Source of the DNA: CAWJMD01 sp963700925
GTDB lineage: Bacteria > Actinomycetota > Actinomycetes > Actinomycetales > CAWJMD01
Assembly: GCA_963700925.1 (NCBI GenBank)
Contig: OY969553.1
Coordinates: forward strand, 3,100,001 to 3,164,000
Reading direction: 5' to 3'
DNA: 64,000 nt
Positions within the stretch are counted from its first letter, which is position 1, and each line of letters begins with the position of its first letter. Positions 16,339-23,670 of this stretch are shown here, piece by piece. Under the pieces are notes generated by a model. It did no database searches. It had not been told where the DNA came from and saw only the letters and a list, made by a program, of their open reading frames with translations. A program made the position numbers and the translations under genes.

Positions 16339-17712
16339 GTGACCCAAACCAGCAGCTCCGCCGGTTCGACACAGACCAGCGACCAGTCGATCAGCACCAG
16401 CACCAGCACCAGCCCGTCCGAGACCCGCGGCGCAGCCGCCAGCCGTGCCGTGCTCACCGCCCCGCTGTCCGAGGTCGACCCGGACATCGCGGCAGTGCTC
16501 GACGCCGAGCTCGGGCGCCAGCGCGACACGCTCGAGATGATCGCGAGCGAGAACTTCGCGCCACGGTCGGTCCTGCAGGCGCAGGGCTCGGTGCTCACCA
16601 ACAAGTACGCCGAGGGCTACCCGGGCCGGCGCTACTACGGCGGGTGCGAGCACGTCGACGTCGCCGAGAACCTGGCACGCGACCGCGCGAAGGCGCTGTT
16701 CGGCGCCGAGCACGCGAACGTGCAGCCGCACGCAGGTGCGCAGGCGAACGCGTCCGCCATGCACGCCTTGATCAGGCCGGGCGACACCATCCTCGGCCTC
16801 GAGCTGGCGCACGGTGGCCACCTGACGCACGGCATGAAGATCAACTTCTCCGGACGGCTGTATGACGTTGCCGCGTATGGCGTTTCGCCCGAGACCCACC
16901 AGGTCGACATGGACGAGGTGCGCCGTATCGCCAAGGAGCGGCGGCCGAAGATGATCATCGCGGGCTGGTCGGCGTACTCGCGGCACCTCGACTTCGCGGC
17001 ATTCCGGCAGATCGCCGACGAGGTCGAGGCGTTCCTCCTCGTCGACATGGCCCACTTCGCCGGGCTGGTGGCTGCCGGGCTGCACCCGTCCCCCGTACCG
17101 CACGCCGACGTCGTGACGACGACCGTGCACAAGACGCTGGGTGGACCCCGGTCGGGCACGATCCTCAGCCGCACCGAGTTCGCGAAGAAGATCGACTCCG
17201 CGGTCTTCCCGGGCCAGCAGGGCGGGCCGCTGATGCATGCCATCGCCGCCAAAGCGGTCGCGTTCAAGCTGGCGGCCGGGCAGGAGTTCAAGGAGCGCCA
17301 GCAGCGCACGCTCGACGGTGCCCACATCCTGGCCGAGCGGCTGATGGGCACCGACGTCGCCGAGGCCGGCATCTCGGTCCTGACCGGCGGCACCGACGTG
17401 CACCTCGTACTCGTCGACATGCGCAACTCCGAGCTCGACGGTCAGCAGGCGGAGGACCGGCTGCACGAGGTCGGCATCACGGTGAACCGCAACGCCGTGC
17501 CGTTCGACCCGCGGCCCCCGATGGTCACCTCGGGCCTGCGCATCGGCACGCCCGCGCTCGCCACCCGCGGCTTCGGCGACGACCAGTTCCGTGAGGTCGC
17601 CGACATCATCGCCGCCGCGCTTCAGCCCACGTTCGACACCGATTCTCTGCGCGGACGAGTGGCCACCCTGGCGCACGACTTCCCGCTCTACGACGGCCTC
17701 GAGGGCTGGTGA
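16339..17712 (+). CDS. glyA: Serine hydroxymethyltransferase
   Basis: 457 residues, PLP enzyme converting serine and THF to glycine and 5,10-methylene-THF. Key parts: MIASENFAPRSVLQAQGS, LTNKYAEGYPGRRYYGG, VDMAHFAGLVAAGLHP, PLP Lys265 in TTVHKTLGGPRSG, and FPGQQGGPLMH. The GTG start at 16339 has GAGGAG 6 bases upstream and adds a Ser/Thr-rich tail of about 37 residues before VLTAPLSEVDPD, where a typical enzyme begins; a GTG at 16450 could start the short form but has no ribosome site. Controlled by the ZTP riboswitch and coupled to folD by a GTGA overlap. Confidence 0.95.
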   Translation: MTQTSSSAGSTQTSDQSISTSTSTSPSETRGAAASRAVLTAPLSEVDPDIAAVLDAELGRQRDTLEMIASENFAPRSVLQAQGSVLTNKYAEGYPGRRYYGGCEHVDVAENLARDRAKALFGAEHANVQPHAGAQANASAMHALIRPGDTILGLELAHGGHLTHGMKINFSGRLYDVAAYGVSPETHQVDMDEVRRIAKERRPKMIIAGWSAYSRHLDFAAFRQIADEVEAFLLVDMAHFAGLVAAGLHPSPVPHADVVTTTVHKTLGGPRSGTILSRTEFAKKIDSAVFPGQQGGPLMHAIAAKAVAFKLAAGQEFKERQQRTLDGAHILAERLMGTDVAEAGISVLTGGTDVHLVLVDMRNSELDGQQAEDRLHEVGITVNRNAVPFDPRPPMVTSGLRIGTPALATRGFGDDQFREVADIIAAALQPTFDTDSLRGRVATLAHDFPLYDGLEGW

Positions 17713-18614
17713 GCGCGCGCATCCTCGACGGCACGGCCACCGCGGCGGCGATCAAGACCGATCTCGCTGAACGGCTTGCGGCGCTGCGCGTTCGAGGTGT
17801 CGTGCCCGGGCTTGGCACCGTGCTCGTCGGCGACGACCCCGGCAGTCGCTGGTACGTGAACGGCAAGCACAAGGACTGCGCCGAGGTGGGCATCGCGTCG
17901 TTGCGCGAGGACTTGCCGGCGACCGCGACACAGGCGGAGGTCGAGGCGGCCGTGACGCGCCTGAACGACGATCCAGCCTGCACGGGGTTCATCGTCCAGC
18001 TGCCCTTGCCCCGCGGGCTCGACGAGCAGCGCGTGCTCGAGCTGGTCGACCCAAGTAAGGACGCCGACGGCCTGCACCCGACGAACCTCGGCCGTCTGGT
18101 CCTGAGGATCGGGGGTGACCTCACCACCCCGATGCCGTGCACTCCGCGCGGCATCATCGAGCTGCTGGTTCGGCACGGGGTCGACCTCGACGGTGCCGAC
18201 GTCGTGGTGGTCGGACGGGGGGTCACGGTGGGCCGCACGATGGGTCTGCTGCTCACGCGTCGGTCGGTGAATGCCACTGTCACGTTGTGCCACACCGCAA
18301 CTCGTGACTTGGCGGCCCACGTGCGGCAGGCTGACGTCGTGATCGCTGCTGCCGGGGTGCCCGGGCTCGTCACTGCCGAGATGGTGAAGCCCGGTGCTGC
18401 CGTGCTCGACGTCGGGGTGTCGCGCATCGCTGGTGAGGACGGCGGCAAGGCACAGCTGAGGGGCGATGTCGCACCGGACGCGGCCGATGTGGCGGGGTGG
18501 CTGTCGCCGAACCCCGGCGGTGTCGGCCCCATGACGCGCGCGATGCTGCTGACCAACGTGGTCGAGGCGGCCGAGCGCTCCGTCGTCGAGTCCGCCGCGG
18601 GACAGGCGCGGTGA
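17709..18614 (+). CDS. folD: Bifunctional methylene-THF dehydrogenase / methenyl-THF cyclohydrolase
   Basis: 301 residues. Oxidises 5,10-methylene-THF to methenyl-THF (NADP) and hydrolyses it to 10-formyl-THF. Signatures: RWYVNGKHKDCAEVGI with the active-site Tyr and Lys, GFIVQLPLPRGLDEQ, MPCTPRGIIELL, the nucleotide site VVVGRGVTVGRTMG, and the closing LSPNPGGVGPMTRAML. GTG at 17709 overlaps the glyA stop. Together glyA and folD feed 10-formyl-THF to purine synthesis, the pool the riboswitch reads and PurU drains. Confidence 0.95.
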   Translation: MSARILDGTATAAAIKTDLAERLAALRVRGVVPGLGTVLVGDDPGSRWYVNGKHKDCAEVGIASLREDLPATATQAEVEAAVTRLNDDPACTGFIVQLPLPRGLDEQRVLELVDPSKDADGLHPTNLGRLVLRIGGDLTTPMPCTPRGIIELLVRHGVDLDGADVVVVGRGVTVGRTMGLLLTRRSVNATVTLCHTATRDLAAHVRQADVVIAAAGVPGLVTAEMVKPGAAVLDVGVSRIAGEDGGKAQLRGDVAPDAADVAGWLSPNPGGVGPMTRAMLLTNVVEAAERSVVESAAGQAR

Positions 18615-18651
18615 GCCTCGGTCGGGTCGTGCTGGGCGTCGCAGCGGCGCC

Positions 18652-19257
18652 GTGAGCGGTCCGCTGTGCAAGCCCGACGACGCGCTGCGGCGCTCCCTGC
18701 CTGCCAGCCGCCGCCACCTGCTTGACCGCATCGTCCTGCCGACGCCTGGACTCGGGACGCCTCGGTGGTCGGTGATCTCCACGCAGGCGCATGACCACGC
18801 CTGCCCGCCCCTGACGGTTGCAGGCGAGGTCGTCGAGATCCCGTCGCGCATGTACTACCGGGACCCCCAGCAGGAGCTCGTCACGTCGCTGGACCCGGCC
18901 GAGCGCGTTGCTCTGGCGTGCCTGTACACCCGCAGCCACGACGCGAGCGTCAGGCAACGCGAGCTGGCGCACCTCCTGACAGCCGACGAGCCGTGGGTCG
19001 TGCCGTTCGTGGTCCAGCTGTGCGGCGAGTACGTGGTGGAGATCTGCCAGGACGTCCAGGCCTTCGTCCGCGATGACCTGCCACGCCGCCCGCGGGCGCG
19101 GCGCGCCTACTCGAACTTCATCGAGCAGAACCGGGCCTTCGTCCGGCTCACGCAGCAGCGCGCCAGGAGCTACTGGCGCTGCTACCACTGGCGCACCTAC
19201 TCGTTCGTCGAGTACCCCGGCCTGGACGCCCTGACGAGGCTGAGCGCCATCGTGTGA
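18652..19257 (+). CDS. Unrecognised protein downstream of folD
   Basis: 201 residues from GTG 18652; I do not recognise a family. The protein is soluble, rich in Arg/Tyr and His, with RMYYRDPQQELVTSLDPAERVALACLYTRSHD in the middle and a basic, aromatic C-terminus (RARSYWRCYHWRTYSFVEYPG). There is no signal peptide or membrane segment. It starts 37 bases after folD on the same strand and ends 49 bases before the polymerase gene, so it may be transcribed with either. Codon use looks like its neighbours. Confidence 0.6.
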   Translation: MSGPLCKPDDALRRSLPASRRHLLDRIVLPTPGLGTPRWSVISTQAHDHACPPLTVAGEVVEIPSRMYYRDPQQELVTSLDPAERVALACLYTRSHDASVRQRELAHLLTADEPWVVPFVVQLCGEYVVEICQDVQAFVRDDLPRRPRARRAYSNFIEQNRAFVRLTQQRARSYWRCYHWRTYSFVEYPGLDALTRLSAIV

Positions 19258-19306
19258 TGCCCCGGGCGTGCGCCCTCCGTCCTCTCGCGCAGGGAAGGAT
19301 GGGCGG

Positions 19307-20347
19307 ATGGCCCCCTGGGTGCTGCACGTCGACCTCGACCAGTTCATCGCGGCGGTCGAGATACTGCGGCGACCCGAGCTGGCGGGGCTGCCGGTGATCG
19401 TCGGAGGGCGCGGCGACCCGATGGAGCGCACGGTCGTGTCGACGGCGTCGTACGAGGCGCGCACCTTCGGTGTCCGGTCCGGCATGCCCCTGAGGCTCGC
19501 GGTGCGCAAGTGCCCGCAGGCCGTGGTGTTGCCCGTCGACGCCCCGTTGTACGAGGCAGCCTCGTCCGACGTCATGCAGGCCTTGCGCGACCTCGACGGA
19601 ACAGTCGTTCAGGTCCTCGGCTGGGACGAGGCCTTCGTCGGAGTCACCACCGACGACCCGGAGGCGTTCGCCCGGCGGATCCAGGCGGCGGTGCTGGACG
19701 CGACCCGACTGCACTGCTCGGTCGGCATCGGCGACACCACCGTCCGCGCAAAGATCGCCACCGACTTCGGCAAGCCGCAGGGGGTCTTCCGCTTGACCAG
19801 GGACAACTGGTTCGCCGTCATGGGCGACCGCCCCACCGACGCGATCTGGGGGATCGGCAACCGCATCCGTGACCGCCTCGCCCGTCTGGGTGTGAAGACC
19901 GTGCGACAGCTGGCGGACGCCGACGAAGCCTCTCTCGCAACGGAGTTCGGGCCAAGGATGGGTCCGTACTTCCGGAGGCTCGGGGCGGGGATCAGCTCAC
20001 GTCGAGTGGACGACACCCCCTGGGTACCGCGGGCCCACGGGCGCGAGACGACGTACCAGCAGAACCTCACCGAGGCCGCCGAGGTCGCTGACGCGATCCG
20101 AGCGCTGGCTGACCAGGTCGTCAACGACATCACGAAGGAGGGACGGCCCTGCATGCGCGTCGGCCTCAAGGTGCGGTTCGCCCCGTTCTTCACGACCACG
20201 CGCATGCGCAAGCTGGACGAGCCCACCAGCGACCCAGAGGTCATCGCCACCACGGCGCTCGCACTCCTGGCCGGGCTCGACGACGACCGGCCGATCCGCC
20301 TCCTCGGCGTGCGCGCCGAGATGGTGCCGCCGGAGGGCGGCTACTAG
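19307..20347 (+). CDS. dinB: Y-family DNA polymerase IV, DinB2-like
   Basis: 346 residues. Translesion polymerase of the DinB branch. Metal ligands: Asp9 in HVDLDQF and Asp107-Glu108 in LGWDEAFVG. Then SVGIGDTTVRAKIATDFGKP (fingers-palm), IWGIGNRIRDRLARLGV (helix-hairpin-helix of the thumb) and the little-finger domain ending VRAEMV. The residue after DLDQF, where most DinB proteins have a steric-gate Phe/Tyr against ribonucleotides, is Ile14. Mycobacterium smegmatis DinB2 also has an aliphatic residue here (Leu14) and uses rNTPs; the WDEA form also matches DinB2. ATG at 19307 with GGAAGG upstream. No C-terminal clamp motif stands out. Confidence 0.9.
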   Translation: MAPWVLHVDLDQFIAAVEILRRPELAGLPVIVGGRGDPMERTVVSTASYEARTFGVRSGMPLRLAVRKCPQAVVLPVDAPLYEAASSDVMQALRDLDGTVVQVLGWDEAFVGVTTDDPEAFARRIQAAVLDATRLHCSVGIGDTTVRAKIATDFGKPQGVFRLTRDNWFAVMGDRPTDAIWGIGNRIRDRLARLGVKTVRQLADADEASLATEFGPRMGPYFRRLGAGISSRRVDDTPWVPRAHGRETTYQQNLTEAAEVADAIRALADQVVNDITKEGRPCMRVGLKVRFAPFFTTTRMRKLDEPTSDPEVIATTALALLAGLDDDRPIRLLGVRAEMVPPEGGY

Positions 20348-20391
20348 GAGGCCGCGGGCTCGCCGCTGTGGCCCGTCCCCCCTTGCTCGCC

Positions 20392-20471
20392 AGCCTCGTT
20401 AACGGTGCGAAACCATCGTTAACGAGGCTTGCAAGCCTCGTGAAGTACACCTGAGCCTCGTGAAGTAGGCC
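20392..20471 (+). repeat. Interspersed nested palindromic repeat, copy 2
   Basis: Boxes in order: GCCTCGTTAACGG, TCGTTAACGAGGC, the perfect 18-bp core CGAGGCTTGCAAGCCTCG (20423-20440), then GCCTCGTGAAGTACAC and GCCTCGTGAAGTAGG. It lies between the convergent dinB and AbiEi/DUF559-like genes, beginning 45 bases after dinB. Same orientation as copy 1, opposite to copy 3 on the far side of the next gene. Confidence 0.9.
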
Positions 20472-20490
20472 AAGTCGGCGTCGCGCGAGC

Positions 20491-21456
20491 TCAGGAGGCG
20501 CGTGGTCTGCGGGCAGCGGCGCGATCGCGGGCCTCGAGCAACCGATGGCGGACGAGATCGTGGTCGTGGCCCTCTCGCCACGTGAAGCGGACCATGTCCC
20601 AGTCCTCTCGCTCGATCTCCAGCTCACGCTGGCGTTCCGCCACGAGCACGTCGGACGCAGTCTGTCCGGGCTTCAGCAGCCGCCCGTACTTCACCTTGCC
20701 GTCGAACTCCCCGACGATGCGCTCCTCGACCCAGGCGTAGTCACATCGTTTCGGCCCGGAGTGCGTGTGGACGACCCACTGCAGCTCGTCCGGTGGCATG
20801 CCCACCGCATGGAACGCCAGTCGCGTCACCGTCTCGCCAGGGGACTCCGAACGCTCGTCCGCGAGCGCGAATGCGCGGACGGCGCGTACCGAGCCCGGCC
20901 AGTCGCGCCGGGCAGCCAGCTCGGTGACGAGCGCGGCCGTGCCTTCTAGTCGTGCCGCCGCTGCGTCCGCAGTCACGAGTGCGCCCGCGAGCGTGCTGCT
21001 GGCGCGCGCCACGTCGAAAGCCGTTCGTGCCAGGGCCGTGACGCTCAGCCCCTGAGCCGTCACCGGCGGTCCGTCGTTCCCGGTGTGGTGCCAGACGCCG
21101 GCTTCGTGCCGGGTTCTGCCCGGTGCGCCCGGGTGAGTCACGTGGACCTCGTCAAGTGGCACCCGGTGCACTGGAAGCCCGTGGGCTACCGCCGCCGTCA
21201 CATGGCTGAAAACGATGGGGGACGAGAGCTTCAAAGCGACGGCATGCGCGCCCAGGAGGTGCCGCGCCGCCTCGTCGGACGCCGCCCATACGGAGCCAAG
21301 GGTGTAGGCGCCGCGCCTGACTCGCACGAGATGTCCGCTGGCTCGCAGTCGTCCGACCTCGACACCGGTCAGACCGGAGTCGATGGCTTGGCCCGTCGTG
21401 AAGACGCCGCCTTGAGTCGCCAGTCGTGCCAGCAGTGTCGGTGGAAGAAGGTCCAT
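20491..21456 (-). CDS. AbiEi-type N-terminal domain plus DUF559-like nuclease-fold protein
   Basis: 321 residues. The N-terminus (LLARLATQGGVFTTGQAIDSGLTGVEVGRLRASGHLVRVRRGAY, residues 7-52) is the winged helix used in AbiEi-type antitoxin regions. The C-terminal part (residues 205-290) has spaced acidic residues of the Vsr/DUF559 endonuclease-like fold: Glu in SPGETVTRLAF, Asp in KRCDYAWVEE and the ExDGK set in VGEFDGKVKYG. Similar proteins are common in actinobacteria and largely uncharacterised; antitoxin action is not shown and no toxin partner is beside it. The gene lies between two palindromic repeats of opposite orientation. ATG 21456 fits the domain start. Confidence 0.7.
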   Translation of the reverse strand: MDLLPPTLLARLATQGGVFTTGQAIDSGLTGVEVGRLRASGHLVRVRRGAYTLGSVWAASDEAARHLLGAHAVALKLSSPIVFSHVTAAVAHGLPVHRVPLDEVHVTHPGAPGRTRHEAGVWHHTGNDGPPVTAQGLSVTALARTAFDVARASSTLAGALVTADAAAARLEGTAALVTELAARRDWPGSVRAVRAFALADERSESPGETVTRLAFHAVGMPPDELQWVVHTHSGPKRCDYAWVEERIVGEFDGKVKYGRLLKPGQTASDVLVAERQRELEIEREDWDMVRFTWREGHDHDLVRHRLLEARDRAAARRPRAS

Positions 21457-21561
21457 CGGCGGAGGATGCCTCGGCGGATGCCGGCACCGGCCCTGTCCGA
21501 GTCGCCCTGTGGACAACTCGGCCTCAATGTTGGCTGTGGACGGCGCCGGGGGCGGGGATCG

Positions 21562-21640
21562 GTGTACTTCACGAGGCTGCGCTCACGTTCACGAGGCTCG
21601 CGAGCCTCGTTCACGGTGGATTCCCTCCGTTAACGAGGCC
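21562..21640 (+). repeat. Interspersed nested palindromic repeat, copy 3
   Basis: Boxes: TACTTCACGAGGC, CGTTCACGAGGC, the perfect 18-bp core CGAGGCTCGCGAGCCTCG (21592-21609), CGTTCACGG, then CGTTAACGAGGCC. It is the reverse orientation of copy 2 and lies about 105 bases upstream of the AbiEi/DUF559-like start. Its right end runs into a 17-bp tandem repeat. Confidence 0.9.
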
Positions 21641-21724
21641 AGCGGAGTGACGAAACCAGCGGAGGAACGAGCCCAGCGGAGTGACGAGCCCAGCGGAGGA
21701 ACGAGCCCAGCGGAATGACGGAAG
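21640..21724 (+). repeat. Five tandem copies of a 17-bp unit
   Basis: Five head-to-tail units of 17 bp, consensus CAGCGGAGTGACGAGCC, begin exactly where palindromic repeat copy 3 ends. Units 1, 3 and 5 carry GTGAC or ATGAC where units 2 and 4 carry GGAAC, so the array looks like an alternating 34-bp pattern. It lies in the gap 21457-21738, which otherwise holds only copy 3 and the likely promoter of the AbiEi/DUF559-like gene. Confidence 0.88.
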
Positions 21725-21738
21725 GAGGGGCGCTCGCC

Positions 21739-22755
21739 CTAGGGGCGGCAGCGGTCGCCGTCAGCCTCGGCCTCGAGCCAGTCGCGGCAGTAGGCCGCCC
21801 AGTCGGAGTCCGTGGCGTCGAAGTCGACGTACAGAGCGAGCCCCACCTCGCTGGAGCAGGCGTCGGCCTTGGTGATGCCGAGCCGTGTGCCTGTCGCGGC
21901 GGCGTGAACGGTCTCGGCGCTCTCGTGGTGACCGAGGTTGTCGGTATGGAATGCGGGCGCGCCGATCAGCACCTGCACGTCGTCGGGGACTGCGCCCAGC
22001 GCGACGGTGGTCTGTCGCGTGACCATGCCCCCGTACAGCGACTCGGTCGGCAGGCCGGTGTCGTAGGCCATCACGGCGACCTGGTCGACGTGGCTCGCCA
22101 CGCGCCCGAGGTAGTCCCCGGTCCAGTACAGGGGTGGGCGCACGAGGTCGCTGGCCGCGGCCAGCCCGGCACGTGGTTCGGCCGGCTCCGCCGCCACGGA
22201 CAGCAGGCTGCCCTCGGTCTGCCCGCGTACCAGGCGCAGCAGGTCGAGGTAGTCCTCGTCCCCGGACGGGACGGGCTCGATGTTCACGTGCACACCGTCG
22301 AATCCCGACTCGGTGAGCTGCCCGGCGCTGTCGGCGACGTTCGCCCGGGTCGAGTCGTTGCCGAGGTCGAGCCGGTCGGGGGCGAGGATGTTGCCGATCC
22401 AGCCCTGCACGCGAAGACCCGGCACCTCACTGTGCAGGGTCTCGATCAACAAGCCGGCTGTCGGACGCTTCGCCGCGTCGAGGCTGCCGTCGTCGTCGAG
22501 CGGTCCGACATGCACGAAGACATCGCGGATCCCGGTGGTGCTCAACCGTTCTACGAGTTCGCTGACGTCCGCAGTGCTGTGTCGCCCGTCGACCCACGCA
22601 TGCCCCAGCCACAGGGCGTCGGTTCCGGACGAGCGGGCGCAGGCAGCCGGGCTGCCGACGTAGGCCAGGCGCAGGTCAAGCGACAACATGGCGGGGACGG
22701 TCACGACCAGCGCCACGAGGCCGAGCGCGACAAGTCGCCGCCGCCGGTACTTCAC
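21739..22755 (-). CDS. Exported or membrane-anchored GH18-like glycoside hydrolase fold protein
   Basis: 338 residues. RRRRLVALGLVALVVTVPAML is a signal peptide or membrane anchor without a lipobox Cys. The rest reads as a TIM-barrel: strand VFVHVGPL, then GFDGVHVNIEPVPSGD, then QVAVMAYDTGLP. That middle stretch takes the place of the DxxDxDxE motif of GH18 chitinases; the last Glu is present but the two Asp before it are replaced (V-H-V-N-I-E). The VMAYD strand is also GH18-like. Catalysis is therefore doubtful, and the substrate unknown. The GTG start at 22755 lies inside palindromic repeat copy 4 and has no ribosome site. Confidence 0.6.
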   Translation of the reverse strand: MKYRRRRLVALGLVALVVTVPAMLSLDLRLAYVGSPAACARSSGTDALWLGHAWVDGRHSTADVSELVERLSTTGIRDVFVHVGPLDDDGSLDAAKRPTAGLLIETLHSEVPGLRVQGWIGNILAPDRLDLGNDSTRANVADSAGQLTESGFDGVHVNIEPVPSGDEDYLDLLRLVRGQTEGSLLSVAAEPAEPRAGLAAASDLVRPPLYWTGDYLGRVASHVDQVAVMAYDTGLPTESLYGGMVTRQTTVALGAVPDDVQVLIGAPAFHTDNLGHHESAETVHAAATGTRLGITKADACSSEVGLALYVDFDATDSDWAAYCRDWLEAEADGDRCRP

Positions 22756-22823
22756 GAGGCTGCGCTCACGTTCACGAGGCTCGCACGCCTCGTTAACGGT
22801 GAGTACCCGTCGTTAACGAGGCC
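22747..22823 (+). repeat. Interspersed nested palindromic repeat, copy 4
   Basis: Boxes: GTACTTCACGAGGC, CGTTCACGAGGC, core CGAGGCTCGCACGCCTCG (22775-22792, arms perfect, centre not), CGTTAACGG, then CGTTAACGAGGCC. The left half is nearly identical to copy 3. It fills the gap between the SDR gene and the GH18-like gene, both on the minus strand, and provides the GTG start of the latter. Confidence 0.9.
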
Positions 22824-22845
22824 CGCGAACACCGAAGGGAGGAGC

Positions 22846-23670
22846 TCAGGCCTCGTCGCGGAAGATCGGCCCGCGGTGAACCTTGTGCTGCGCGGCCTGT
22901 GCGACCGGGCGCACCACCAGCAGGTCGACGTTCAGGTGCGCAGGCGTCGCCGCGGCCCACCCGATGCACTCGGCCACGTCGTAGGCGGTGAGCGGACGGT
23001 CGACGTTCTCGTAGATCTTCGCCGCCGCCTCGGCGTCGCCACCGAACCGGGTCAGGGCGAACTCCTCGGTCGCCACCATGCCGGGGGCGATCTCGGTGAC
23101 GCGCACGGGCCGGCCGTTGAGCTCCAGTCGCAGAGTGCGCACCAGCGCGCCCTCCGCGTGCTTGGCGGCGGCGTACCCACCGCCGCCCTCGTACACGATG
23201 AAGCCCGCCGTCGAGGTCACGACCACGATCTGCGCTGCCGGGGCGGCGTACAGCAGCGGCAACAGGGCACGGGTCACGCGCAGCGTGCCGAGCACGTTCA
23301 CCTCGAACATCTGGCGCCAGTCGTCGATGGTCGCGTCGGCCACGGGGTCGGCGCCGATCGCGCCGCCGGCGTTGTTCACCAGCAGCCCCAGCGTCTGCCC
23401 GCGCTGAGCGAGGAGATCCTCGACGGCGGCGATCAGGCCAGCCACCGACTCGTCGTCGGTGATGTCGACAACGACTGCGGTGGCGTCGATCTCGGACGCC
23501 AGAGCCTCGATGCGCTCGGCGCGGCGGGCGGCGACGACCACGTGCCACCCGTCCGCCGCGAGGCGCCTGGCCGTAGCCGCGCCGATGCCGCTGGACGCAC
23601 CGGTGACGACCGCAACTCCCCGTGACCCAGCGGCCTGGGCGTCGGGGAAGTCCGGTAGGTACTGGCTCAC
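22846..23670 (-). CDS. Short-chain dehydrogenase/reductase
   Basis: 274 residues, classical SDR. Cofactor motif AVVTGASSGIGAATARRLA with VVAARRAERIEAL (NADP preference), NNAGGAI, the catalytic Ser in VVVTSTAGF and Tyr-Lys in GGYAAAKHAEG. The C-terminal part resembles YdfG/serine-dehydrogenase-like SDRs (RVTEIAPGMVATEEF; DVAECIGWAAATPAHLNVD). Substrate unknown. GTG at 23670 overlaps the stop of the M20 hydrolase gene (GTGA), so the two form an operon. Confidence 0.85.
   Translation of the reverse strand: MSQYLPDFPDAQAAGSRGVAVVTGASSGIGAATARRLAADGWHVVVAARRAERIEALASEIDATAVVVDITDDESVAGLIAAVEDLLAQRGQTLGLLVNNAGGAIGADPVADATIDDWRQMFEVNVLGTLRVTRALLPLLYAAPAAQIVVVTSTAGFIVYEGGGGYAAAKHAEGALVRTLRLELNGRPVRVTEIAPGMVATEEFALTRFGGDAEAAAKIYENVDRPLTAYDVAECIGWAAATPAHLNVDLLVVRPVAQAAQHKVHRGPIFRDEA

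Noticed and set aside
15925..17676. 583-residue minus-strand frame opposite glyA
   Set aside because: It is the antisense of a well-supported gene. Long stopless antisense frames are expected at this GC content, and the translation is His/Arg/Val-rich without a domain.
20491..21456. Type IV toxin-antitoxin system
   Set aside because: Only an AbiEi-like winged helix is present; no AbiEii-type toxin gene is adjacent.
20392..22823. CRISPR-like array
   Set aside because: The palindromes are similar but unevenly spaced by whole genes, differ in orientation and have no spacer-sized units or cas genes.
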